From the NCBI GenBank assembly GCA_040755715.1, contig JBFLXN010000101.1:1-10043 (forward strand): a stretch of 10,043 nt of DNA. Reading direction: 5' to 3'. Source of the stretch: JBFLXN01 sp040755715 [NCBI: Candidatus Edwardsbacteria bacterium]. Lineage in GTDB: Bacteria; Edwardsbacteria; AC1; JBFLXN01. Shown in pieces: positions 1 through 4,415 of the stretch (its first letter is position 1; each line of letters starts with the position of its first letter). Position numbers and translations under genes: made by a program. Under the pieces are notes generated by a model. The model was given only the letters and a program-made list of their open reading frames with translations. It did not search any database and had not been told where the DNA came from.

Positions 1-9
1 GGGGTTACA

Positions 10-42
10 ATTCCGAAAGTTGCCAGTGGCAAGTTTCGGAAT
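10..42. repeat. 15-bp stem hairpin
   Basis: The arms 10-24 and 28-42 are inverted copies with one mismatch (attccgaaa outside, ttgcc/ggcaa inside) around a 3-base loop. No T-tract follows on either side, so it is not a clear terminator. It begins a run of palindromes filling the first 300 bases, where I see no gene. Confidence 0.8.
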
Positions 43-47
43 GTCAT

Positions 48-66
48 ATCCCGATAGAATCGGGAT
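48..66. repeat. atcccgat/atcgggat dispersed hairpin
   Basis: A perfect 8-bp inverted repeat (48-55 and 59-66) with a 3-base loop. Close relatives occur at 1818-1837, 1853-1870 and 9998-10016, all with the core ccCGA-N2-4-TCGgg. It therefore appears to be a short dispersed palindrome family. Its function is unknown. Confidence 0.75.
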
Positions 67-71
67 GTGAA

Positions 72-122
72 AGTGCTGTGTGACTCCCGAAAAAAGTTAC
101 GGAATTTATGTCACACAGCACT
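72..122. repeat. 13-bp inverted repeat (agtgctgtgtgac)
   Basis: The arms 72-84 and 110-122 are perfect 13-bp inverted copies enclosing 25 bases. That spacer itself contains a weaker tccg/cgga pairing. It may be a small palindromic insertion. No coding potential is visible. Confidence 0.8.
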
Positions 123-137
123 AGTGCATTGTCTCAT

Positions 138-290
138 AAATGTTTGACAATTTTAGTGATAGTGAAATTTTGTAGTGTAGCCCCTTGTGGGCGTAGGTTT
201 TTATGTAGACCGTTTATGGGCGTGGGTTTTTACGGGCATAAAGCCCTACACTACGGGCATGATCACGGGGACTAGAATTGTCAACAATTT
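138..290. mobile_element. MITE-like nested palindrome of about 150 bp
   Basis: The outer arms, 138-158 (aaatgtttgacaattttagtg) and 270-290, are inverted copies with about 17 of 21 matches. Inside is a second inverted repeat, gtagtgtag (172-180) and ctacactac (246-254). In the middle lies a direct repeat of gggcgtaggttttta (189-203 and 218-232, 14 of 15 matches). There is no open frame, so this fits a small non-autonomous element or a dispersed repeat. It ends about 27 bases beyond the toxin stop, where the recombination site of that cassette would be expected. No target duplication is obvious. Confidence 0.55.
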
Positions 291-316
291 GTGTTACAAT
301 GTACTAGATTGATTTG

Positions 317-571
317 TTAGCCCAAAATTTTATCATATTCAGAATGAGTACCAATCCAAAACCATAGCAGACCATCTGGGATTTCAACGGCAAGTGCACG
401 ATAATAAATGCCAACTCTAACTGCTCGATATTTTCCTATCTTTTTGAAATGCAATGAGGGATGATAAGGATCGTCTTTCAGAAGTTTAAAATTCTTATCA
501 GCAAGTTTTTTAATAGTAGCAGGAAGAGTTTCATAACAATCCCAAAAATCAGGCGAAGCAAGGTGTTTCAA
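317..571 (-). CDS. RelE/ParE-family toxin of a type II toxin-antitoxin pair
   Basis: This 84-residue protein has the layout of RelE/ParE-superfamily toxins. It carries an N-terminal stretch with a 'LPATIKKLADKNFKLL' helix, then DPYHPSLHFKKIG, the strand with the conserved 'YYRAL' arginine, and the closing 'FWIGTHSEYDKIL' block. Family members act in the cytoplasm, many as ribosome-dependent mRNA cleavers; which activity this one has cannot be read here. The start is TTG (569-571) and overlaps the antitoxin TGA stop by four bases (TTGA), implying coupled translation. No other Met occurs in the frame. The TAA stop lies in a 'GGGCTAAC' that resembles the first core of an attC site, as expected for a cassette gene. 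Toxin identity is confident; the exact target is not. Confidence 0.85.
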   Translation of the reverse strand: MKHLASPDFWDCYETLPATIKKLADKNFKLLKDDPYHPSLHFKKIGKYRAVRVGIYYRALAVEIPDGLLWFWIGTHSEYDKILG

Positions 572-768
572 AGTTCTTTACTCCTTCCACTTCGATGGTC
601 AGTAATAGATTTTTCTGCTATCTTATCCAGTTTACCTGTCTCGATATCCTTTTCGATCTGGCGATCCCATTGAATAGAGTCAAATCTACGAAACCACTCG
701 CAGAGAATTGCAAGCTCTCTGTGGTTAAGTGTTTTAATCTCTCTTTCAAGTTCTTCTACTTTAGTCAT
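568..768 (-). CDS. Antitoxin partner of the RelE/ParE toxin
   Basis: This small charged protein of 66 residues begins with a helical segment (KVEELEREIKTLNHRELAILCEWFRRFD). The acidic middle, 'WDRQIEKDIETGKLDKIAEKSITDHRSGRSKEL', is a pattern I know from short antitoxins paired with RelE/ParE toxins. Such proteins wrap and inhibit the toxin. I see no separate DNA-binding domain, so autoregulation is uncertain. ATG at 766-768 is preceded by a good GGAGGT (777-782) eight bases away. This site lies just after the attC at 794-854, so the cassette carries its own ribosome binding site. It overlaps the toxin by four bases. Function is assigned mainly from the partner and general shape. Confidence 0.75.
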   Translation of the reverse strand: MTKVEELEREIKTLNHRELAILCEWFRRFDSIQWDRQIEKDIETGKLDKIAEKSITDHRSGRSKEL

Positions 769-793
769 ATTTTAATACCTCCGTTTTATTTAG

Positions 794-854
794 GGCTAAC
801 GCCCAGCGCTCAGGCGCGCGGCTCCGACGCGTCGCCTGCAGCGCTTTGTTCGGC
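794..854 (-). other. attC recombination site of the ParB-like cassette
   Basis: On the minus strand the site runs from GCCGAAC (848-854) to GTTAGCC (794-800), an imperfect version of the integron core pair. Between them AGCGCT (805-810/840-845), CAGGCG/CGCCTG (811-816/833-838) and CGCG/CGCG (817-820/828-831) form one long stem. Two unpaired bases, C839 and T832, interrupt it, with a 7-base loop. Unpaired bases at this spacing are the hallmark of folded single-strand attC sites bound by IntI integrases. The attC at 2831-2891 has the same two bulges at the same spacing. The cores are slightly off consensus. Confidence 0.8.
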
Positions 855-1299
855 GTCTTCTTCAGAAGCCGTCCCAACGTACGCCAGAACCTCTCTTTGG
901 TTGTGCTTCTTCAGCACTATGTACCGGGTGTAGCCGTCCATCAACTCCAGGCCCGAGCGGTTGACAAGGAGCGGCTCTATTGAGACCCCGCGGAGAAGTG
1001 ACTCCTCTCTCTGTGGCTCGCTCCATGAGACCTGCCATAAAGTCGTCTGCTTCGGTCTTGTAGTTCATCAGGTCGGCCCGCGGCTGGATTTGGTCAAGCG
1101 GCAACTGCTCCAGTTGCAACTCCATTCGCGGGAGCAGATCGAGCCATTTGACTGTCCATGGTTGGTCGGGGCACTCCTCATGATCGATCTCCCACTCCCG
1201 CATCACCCATTCCAGCAAGAACGGTTTGATCTGAGACGGTGGGAGCACGTTGCACGTGAAGTCACCCAGTTTCTGATATCGCCACTCGTACTTCATCAT
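810..1299 (-). pseudogene. ParB/sulfiredoxin-fold-like cassette protein, frameshifted
   Basis: The first frame runs from ATGATG at 1299 to about residue 98 (ending LMERATER). There one surplus base at about 1005, in a CT-rich run (1002-1012), breaks it. Skipping that base gives a natural continuation, 'ESLLRGVSIEPLLVNRSGLELMDGYTRYIVLKK', then HNQREVLAYVG and a stop (TGA 810-812) inside the attC stem; the joined product is about 162 residues. 'IEPLLVN...LELMDGYTRY' resembles the ParB-type 'I.PL.V...DG..R' motif. ParB-like folds bind nucleotide or DNA, but I do not claim a role. No Shine-Dalgarno site is seen between the attC core and ATG, as is common in cassettes. Base composition is much richer in G+C than the neighbouring cassettes. 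A sequencing error could also explain the shift. Confidence 0.65.
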
Positions 1300-1304
1300 C
1301 TATC

Positions 1305-1380
1305 GCCGAACACAGAAATCAGCGGCTTAAACCGACGCCGTTAGGCGGCGGTGAAGGTCGGCTGGATTGGTTTGTTATGG
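1305..1380 (-). other. attC recombination site, long form
   Basis: On the minus strand the outer cores are CCATAAC (1374-1380) and GTTCGGC (1305-1311). Outer pairing AATC/GATT (1317-1320/1365-1368) and AGC/GCT (1321-1323/1361-1363) has an unpaired G1364. A separate inner hairpin CCGaCGCC/GGCGgCGG (1332-1339/1344-1351) follows. An internal GTTAGGC (1340-1346) also matches a core, so the site could instead be read as 1305-1346. The TAA stop of the upstream cassette gene lies inside CCATAAC. The next cassette gene begins five bases after the distal core. Confidence 0.65.
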
Positions 1381-1725
1381 ATTTTTTATTAATTGTCTGT
1401 TTTCTAATTTTACAATAAACTGTTCTAATGTATTTTGTATTTCTGATTCAAATTGTTCTTGAGATCTTTTAGACTCAAATATTTGTTTTTTAGAATTAAT
1501 ATTAAGCATTATAATATTTTCGGTAGCATAATTTATCTCGACCCAGAATTGTCTATCATTCAGTGTTCCCTCGAGTTTTATCCCATCCCAAAATTGACGA
1601 ATTCCATTGATATTAAGATTTCCTTTTTTATTTCTCTCTGCCAGTGTCCATATGGAGCTTGCCAAATATAATCCGGCAGGGTACATATCTTGAGGAATTG
1701 TTTTACATTCAATTGCAGTGCTTTG
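1375..1725 (-). pseudogene. Unrecognised cassette gene, 5' end lost
   Basis: The open frame gives 'ECKTIPQDMYPAGLYLASSI' followed by about 90 residues, ending in a Lys/Gln/Glu-rich helical tail. I recognise no family. The only Met start (1686) lies in the middle of protein-like sequence, and an in-frame TAA at 1726-1728 blocks further extension. The true N-terminus therefore seems to have been removed by the palindromic element whose edge is at about 1715. The stop TAA (1375-1377) overlaps the attC core, so the 3' end of the cassette is intact. The gene is very AT-rich, in sharp contrast to the GC-rich cassette that follows. If translated from 1686 it would make a 103-residue remnant. Confidence 0.5.
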
Positions 1726-1958
1726 TTAAATTTTGGCTCAAAATCTACCTGGAAGCCTTCTGGCACAATAATATAAGCCTATGAGGCACTTTTCTTGTGC
1801 TTTTGAGGATGCCCTGAAGCCCCGATTTATCGGGGCTTGGGCTGTCTTTCTTCCCCCGACTTGTCGGGGGACAAGAGAAGAACAAGCCCAGAAGGCTTAA
1901 ACGCTTGTCAGTGTTGATTTTCGTGCCAATTTTAGACAAAATTTTAACAAAGTCGTGC
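1715..1958. mobile_element. Palindromic MITE-like insert between IS remnant and cassette gene
   Basis: The plus-strand arm 1715-1763 and the minus-strand arm 1958-1888 share GCA-N3-CTTTGTTAAA(A)TTTTG (1715-1735 versus 1937-1958). Further in they share a perfect AAGCCTTCTGG (1753-1763 versus 1888-1898), with unequal spacing between the two blocks. The interior holds two strong hairpins, AGCCCCGAT/ATCGGGGCT (1818-1837) and cccccgac/gtcggggg (1853-1870). Smaller pairs such as GCAC/GTGC are also present. The minus-strand transposase frame runs through the insert to a stop at 1745, but that part is repeat-derived. One edge truncates the transposase and the other truncates the cassette gene. Confidence 0.5.
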
Positions 1959-2197
1959 TTTAATTGGCCAATTTGGCGATATAATTCCTCAATCAGTTGG
2001 TCTTTGTCCTGATGCTGGTGACGCCGACAGTCAGTAAAGATTTCCTCTAGGCCTTTTAGGGCTTCAGCTTTCCATGCCCTGATTTGACTAGGATGCACTT
2101 GGTACTGACTGGCTAGTTCAGCCGAGGTTTTTTCCTCTTTGATGGCTTCTAAAGCTACTTTAGCTTTAAAGGCTGGAGGGTATTGGCTTTTCTTCAT
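1958..2197 (-). pseudogene. IS3-family transposase OrfA, N-terminal part only
   Basis: Residues 1-80 match the first protein of IS3-type elements. The start is MKKSQYPPAFKAKVALEAIK, then a helix-turn-helix of about residues 23-50 (TSAELASQYQVHPSQIRAWKAE), and 'LIEELYRQIGQLK', where the leucine-zipper region normally begins. After K80 the sequence departs from the family and enters the palindromic insert. The zipper, the frameshift region and the whole DDE catalytic OrfB are absent, so the element cannot move by itself. The start ATG (2195-2197) has an excellent AAGGAGG about 8 bases upstream. Confidence 0.85.
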
Positions 2198-2258
2198 AAT
2201 GGACCTCCTTGCTCAGCCTATATTGTAACATATCTCCCTGTCCGAATTATAGGGTCCA
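1958..2258 (-). mobile_element. Remnant of an IS3-family insertion sequence (left part)
   Basis: The intact terminus appears to be TGGACCCTATAATTCGGACA, read on the minus strand from 2258. It resembles termini of IS3-family elements, followed by a 40-base leader and OrfA. No matching right end is seen as far as 1700, so most of the element is deleted. The terminus abuts CCGCTAAC (minus strand, 2264-2271), a candidate attC core belonging to the DUF2283 cassette. Confidence 0.7.
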
Positions 2259-2279
2259 TTATAGTTAGCGGAACTTTTA

Positions 2280-2531
2280 TTATTTTCTACTACTCGCATT
2301 CAATATTGTCAAACCAACAATGTTTTTTCCATCTTTCCGTATCAATATATCGTCATCCGTTTCAATCGTTGTAGTAGCTCGCTGGGGTTTACGGAAACTC
2401 ATATAGAGTACATCGGCCTCCCTATCATAGTCCAGCCACACATGCTGAATTGGTAATTTTAGGATGTCAGTTGCTACTACAACACAGTTACTGATGAAAT
2501 CCGTTGTTCTTTTGGTTGTCACTGTGGCCAT
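2280..2531 (-). CDS. DUF2283 domain protein, probable antitoxin-like partner
   Basis: In this 83-residue protein, 'VWLDYDREADVLYMSF' followed by 'TIETDDDILIRKDGKNIVGLTILNAS' is the typical DUF2283 signature (PF10049), here at about residues 31-80. The 30-residue N-terminal extension (TTDFISNCVVVATDILKLPI) is unlike the usual short forms. DUF2283 proteins are commonly encoded beside small toxin-like genes, but their biochemistry is not settled. ATG at 2529-2531 has AAAGGAG seven bases upstream, inside the preceding gene, and overlaps that gene by 13 bases, which suggests translational coupling. The C-terminus looks complete, ending with the usual ILNAS motif. Confidence 0.8.
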   Translation of the reverse strand: MATVTTKRTTDFISNCVVVATDILKLPIQHVWLDYDREADVLYMSFRKPQRATTTIETDDDILIRKDGKNIVGLTILNASSRK

Positions 2532-2815
2532 ATTATTTCTCCTTTCGGTTTAGTAGGAAGCAGATAGGCAGTAATTACAAATCCATCACCTCTCGATAGC
2601 TCTCTGTAAACTACTACCAGCCACTTTCTCTTTCCGATGTTTCTTGTAGCTTTCATGGCTCCTTTGTTTCCGCGAACAATAAACTCTGGCTTCCCCACAG
2701 TATCAAGTATCTCATGGAAATAGCTTGCCAACTCATCATGGTTCTCAACAATATGGTACCATCTCTCATAAGTCAATCGTATTGGTACGCCATTGATCGA
2801 ATAGGCAACTTCCAT
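2519..2815 (-). CDS. Small cassette protein, candidate toxin paired with DUF2283 protein
   Basis: The 98 residues begin 'INGVPIRLTYERWYHIVENHDELASYFHEILDTVGKPEFIVRG' and continue with a basic middle (KGAMKATRNIGKRKWLVVVYREL). They end with a strand 'DGFVITAYLL' and KGEIIWPQ. The 'ERWxHIxExH' helix followed by KWLVVVY and GFVITAY strands looks like a compact nuclease-type toxin of the broad Barnase/EndoU/Colicin/RelE class. I know this architecture only as hypothetical proteins next to DUF2283 genes. H21, E24 and H26 are possible functional residues by inference. ATG 2813-2815 has GGAG six bases upstream, just beyond the attC, so the cassette brings its own ribosome binding site. Toxicity is inferred from context, not shown. 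Confidence 0.65.
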   Translation of the reverse strand: MEVAYSINGVPIRLTYERWYHIVENHDELASYFHEILDTVGKPEFIVRGNKGAMKATRNIGKRKWLVVVYRELSRGDGFVITAYLLPTKPKGEIIWPQ

Positions 2816-2830
2816 TCATATCTCCAATTC

Positions 2831-2891
2831 TGCTAACATTTGAGCTCAGCCGCCCCGCTCCTGCGGGGTCGGCTGCAGCGAATTGTTAGAA
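2831..2891 (-). other. attC recombination site of the secreted-protein cassette
   Basis: On the minus strand the site runs from TTCTAAC (2885-2891) to GTTAGCA (2831-2837). Stem pairs are GCT/AGC (2844-2846/2877-2879), CAGCCG/CGGCTG (2847-2852/2870-2875) and CCCCGC/GCGGGG (2853-2858/2863-2868) around a tcct loop. C2876 and T2869 are left unpaired. This is textbook attC architecture and the clearest site in the window. The stop TAA of the preceding gene is contained in TTCTAAC. Confidence 0.9.
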
Positions 2892-3671
2892 CTTTTTATT
2901 TTTTTCTTTAAATCTCCAAGGAATATTATCACGTTCCTTGTAGACATTATTGTCTTTTGGTGCTTGATGTAAACCACTTAGCCCAAAACTTGCCGTTGCA
3001 TGAAATTCGGTAATTCTTTGACCTCCTGGTAATGAAATTTCGTATAGAAATTGGAGATATCCTACAAAGGGAATATATCTATTAAAAAATTTCGGATCTT
3101 GTTTAAGTATCCATTTAACCAAGGCTTCTTCATCGCTTACCCACGGAACATCTAGTTTCCAATATTTTTTCATATACGATATGTATTTTTCTCGTTCTCT
3201 TTGAGGAATGTTTACAAATGCAGTAAATTTCCGTTTAGTTATAGCTTGACCTTGTGGTTTCGGATAGTCCATAGCTTGCCATGAAGACCAGTGTTTCCCA
3301 TCCGGGCTATATCTAACGAACATGCTACCAATATAAGGAGTGTAAGTTGTCCCATTTGGTAATGTGATCGACTTTATCTCTGGTTTTATCTCAACAGTGA
3401 CATTGACGGATTGTGCCGGTCTCCATGATAGCCCCACCGCTAAAGGAATTGTTTGTATCCAGCTATCGCGCGAAGCATTTTGCTCTCCATCCCACCCTAA
3501 TCCGTTTTCAGTTACATTTATTTTCTCCGGTTCAGACCAGGTTGCTTTTAATGTTGCATCGTTTTTGTCTGTAAAATTTATTTTGAGTTCTTCCATCCCA
3601 AGTATGGAAGCATAGGCATTATTCCCAAGGATAATGAATATTAATAATGCAAAAAGAATGAGTTTTTTCAT
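2886..3671 (-). CDS. Secreted protein of unknown function, first cassette gene
   Basis: This protein has 261 residues. A clear signal peptide occupies residues 1-21: MKK, then the hydrophobic core LILFALLIFIILG, then an AYA|S cleavage site. The mature part begins with strand-rich sequence (INFTDKNDATLKATWSEPEKI). It carries a lectin- or CBM-like sounding block 'FVRYSPDGKHWSSWQAM', an 'RYSxDGxxWSxW' pattern common in beta-sandwich exoproteins. The C-terminal third (about 165-261) is more helical and then basic (KERDNIPWRFKEKNKKF). I recognise no full-length family; an extracellular or periplasmic role is inferred. ATG at 3669-3671 has no Shine-Dalgarno site. A sigma70-like promoter (3757-3785) lies about 80 bases upstream. 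The gene ends in an attC core. Confidence 0.8.
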   Translation of the reverse strand: MKKLILFALLIFIILGNNAYASILGMEELKINFTDKNDATLKATWSEPEKINVTENGLGWDGEQNASRDSWIQTIPLAVGLSWRPAQSVNVTVEIKPEIKSITLPNGTTYTPYIGSMFVRYSPDGKHWSSWQAMDYPKPQGQAITKRKFTAFVNIPQREREKYISYMKKYWKLDVPWVSDEEALVKWILKQDPKFFNRYIPFVGYLQFLYEISLPGGQRITEFHATASFGLSGLHQAPKDNNVYKERDNIPWRFKEKNKKF

Positions 3672-3689
3672 AGCATATTTATTTTTTAG

Positions 3690-3749
3690 TTCTAACCTTA
3701 GATTATACTGCCTATTGGCAGTTTTATATTACTGCATTATAAATTAGGC
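3690..3749 (-). other. Possible degenerate attC or attI-like site at array head
   Basis: On the minus strand GCCTAAT (3743-3749) and GTTAGAAC (3689-3696) are core-like sequences 60 bases apart. They enclose a hairpin ACTGCC/GGCAGT. The first core lacks the expected AAC, and the outer arms do not pair well, so this is only a candidate. Confidence 0.3.
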
Positions 3750-3756
3750 TATTTAT

Positions 3757-3785
3757 AAAGTAGCATAAATAAAATATTCCGTCAA
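3757..3785 (-). promoter_or_regulatory. Sigma70-like promoter heading the cassette array
   Basis: Minus-strand TTGACG (3780-3785), a 17-base spacer and TACTTT (3757-3762) predict a start near 3750, about 80 bases before the secreted-protein gene. The position, between the tRNA and the first cassette, is where a cassette promoter (Pc-like) would act. It may equally be the gene's own promoter. Confidence 0.6.
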
Positions 3786-3873
3786 GAAAATTCCTTTTTC
3801 CTATTTTCAAACTTCCAAAAGTCTTTCCCCCGATTTTAACTTCCTTTTTCAGGACAATTCACTTTGTAGGTCT

Positions 3874-3964
3874 TGGCGGAGAGGCTGGGATTTGAACCCA
3901 GGAGACCCTTTTGGAGCCTACACGCTCTCCAGGCGTGCTCCTTCAACCACTCGGACACCTCTCC
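3874..3964 (-). tRNA. tRNA-Ser (anticodon GGA)
   Basis: The 91-nt gene runs on the minus strand from GGAGAGG (3958-3964), pairing with CCTCTCC (3878-3884). The discriminator is G and CCA (3874-3876) is encoded. The anticodon stem CACGC/GCGTG encloses loop CTGGAGA with anticodon GGA (3928-3930), reading UCC and UCU. The long variable arm, the type II feature of serine tRNAs, and the T-loop GGTTCAAATCC are present. The four-helix-bundle element ends only six bases upstream of the 5' end, so no conventional promoter fits directly before it. Transcription may come from further upstream. Confidence 0.97.
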
Positions 3965-3970
3965 GTTTTT

Positions 3971-4011
3971 GCTATTTGCTATTTGCTATTTGCTATTTGC
4001 TGTTTGCTATT
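3971..4011. repeat. GCTATTT tandem repeat, about 6 copies
   Basis: There are five full 7-base units (the fifth is GCTGTTT) plus a partial sixth. Read on the minus strand it encodes the last residues of the broken four-helix-bundle gene (NSKQQIANSK, then TAG). It also forms one arm of the element's inverted repeat. Confidence 0.95.
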
Positions 4012-4368
4012 GATATCCTTGTTTAACCTTGAAATCAATTTATTTGTTCTTGCTCCTATTTCATTATAAATGTCAAATGTTCTCTCACATCTTTCTTTCG
4101 TCACGAACTTCAGTCTTATAGCCGCGTTAAGCGCCGCCACTACCTCATAGATAGATCTTAAAGAAATTTTGAGGAACCTACGAAATTCTTTATCCGATCC
4201 ACTTCCTTTTCCCTCGGCAATATTTAAGCAAATTGATAAAGCTGCCCTTCCCGACTAGCCTTTCAAATCAAAAGGGTCAAATTTTGGGAATTCTTTCAAT
4301 AGGCCATAGATTTCTTCTAATAGGTCTAATGACCTTTGCCAGATATTAAGCTTTTCAAACTCATACAT
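3979..4368 (-). pseudogene. Four-helix bundle (S23/IVS-type) protein with an amber stop
   Basis: From ATG 4366-4368 the frame reads MYEFEKLNIWQRSLDLLEEI, then 'GRAALSICLNIAEGKGSGSDKEF', 'RFLKISLRSIYEVVAALNAAIR', and a tail ending IANSK. This is the family of small four-helix bundle proteins first noted in 23S rRNA intervening sequences, related to the Avd accessory proteins. Normal length is about 120 residues; here it is 129 codons. Codon 38 is TAG (4255-4257) at 'FDLKG*SGRAALS', where the family usually has the 'SQ' before the I.RAA helix. A CAG-to-TAG change is the simplest cause. Everything downstream of the stop remains intact, so the event is recent, or the stop is read through. The C-terminus is encoded by the 7-bp repeat. 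Confidence 0.88.
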
Positions 4369-4409
4369 AAATGTTGCCTTTTTAGAGCCAATAGCCAACA
4401 GCAAATAGC
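3992..4409 (-). mobile_element. Candidate IVS-like element with inverted repeats around the four-helix-bundle gene
   Basis: The arm 3992-4011 (gctatttgctgtttgctatt) and the arm 4390-4409 are inverted copies with 19 of 20 matches. They flank the gene closely: the outer arm starts 21 bases before the start codon and the inner one contains the stop region. 23S rRNA intervening sequences that encode the same protein family also have terminal inverted repeats. The element lies between the TldE-type gene, whose stop is six bases from one arm, and tRNA-Ser. Whether it moves is inference. Confidence 0.5.
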
Positions 4410-4415
4410 GAATAT

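Noticed and set aside
10-122. Intrinsic terminators in the first 130 bases
   Set aside because: The stems are strong but no T-run follows on either strand.
595-1344. Plus-strand open frames in the array
   Set aside because: They run antisense to the antitoxin and the ParB-like gene, cross attC stems and lack ribosome sites.
1578-1766. Separate minus-strand protein beginning PEGFQVDFEPKF
   Set aside because: It overlaps the better frame at 1375-1725, crosses the edge of the palindromic element, and its second half is the out-of-frame shadow of the cassette gene.
1745-1957. C-terminal half of the transposase frame as real protein
   Set aside because: After residue 80 it encodes hairpin repeats (CPPTSRG, SPDKSGLQG) unlike any IS3 OrfA; it is read-through of the insert.
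3874-3964. tRNA-Ser as the attachment site of a genomic island
   Set aside because: No direct repeat of the tRNA 3' end and no tyrosine integrase could be seen within the window, so the adjacency alone is not enough.
3971-4011. CRISPR-like array
   Set aside because: The units are 7 bases with no spacers and one unit is encoded in a gene; it is a simple tandem repeat.
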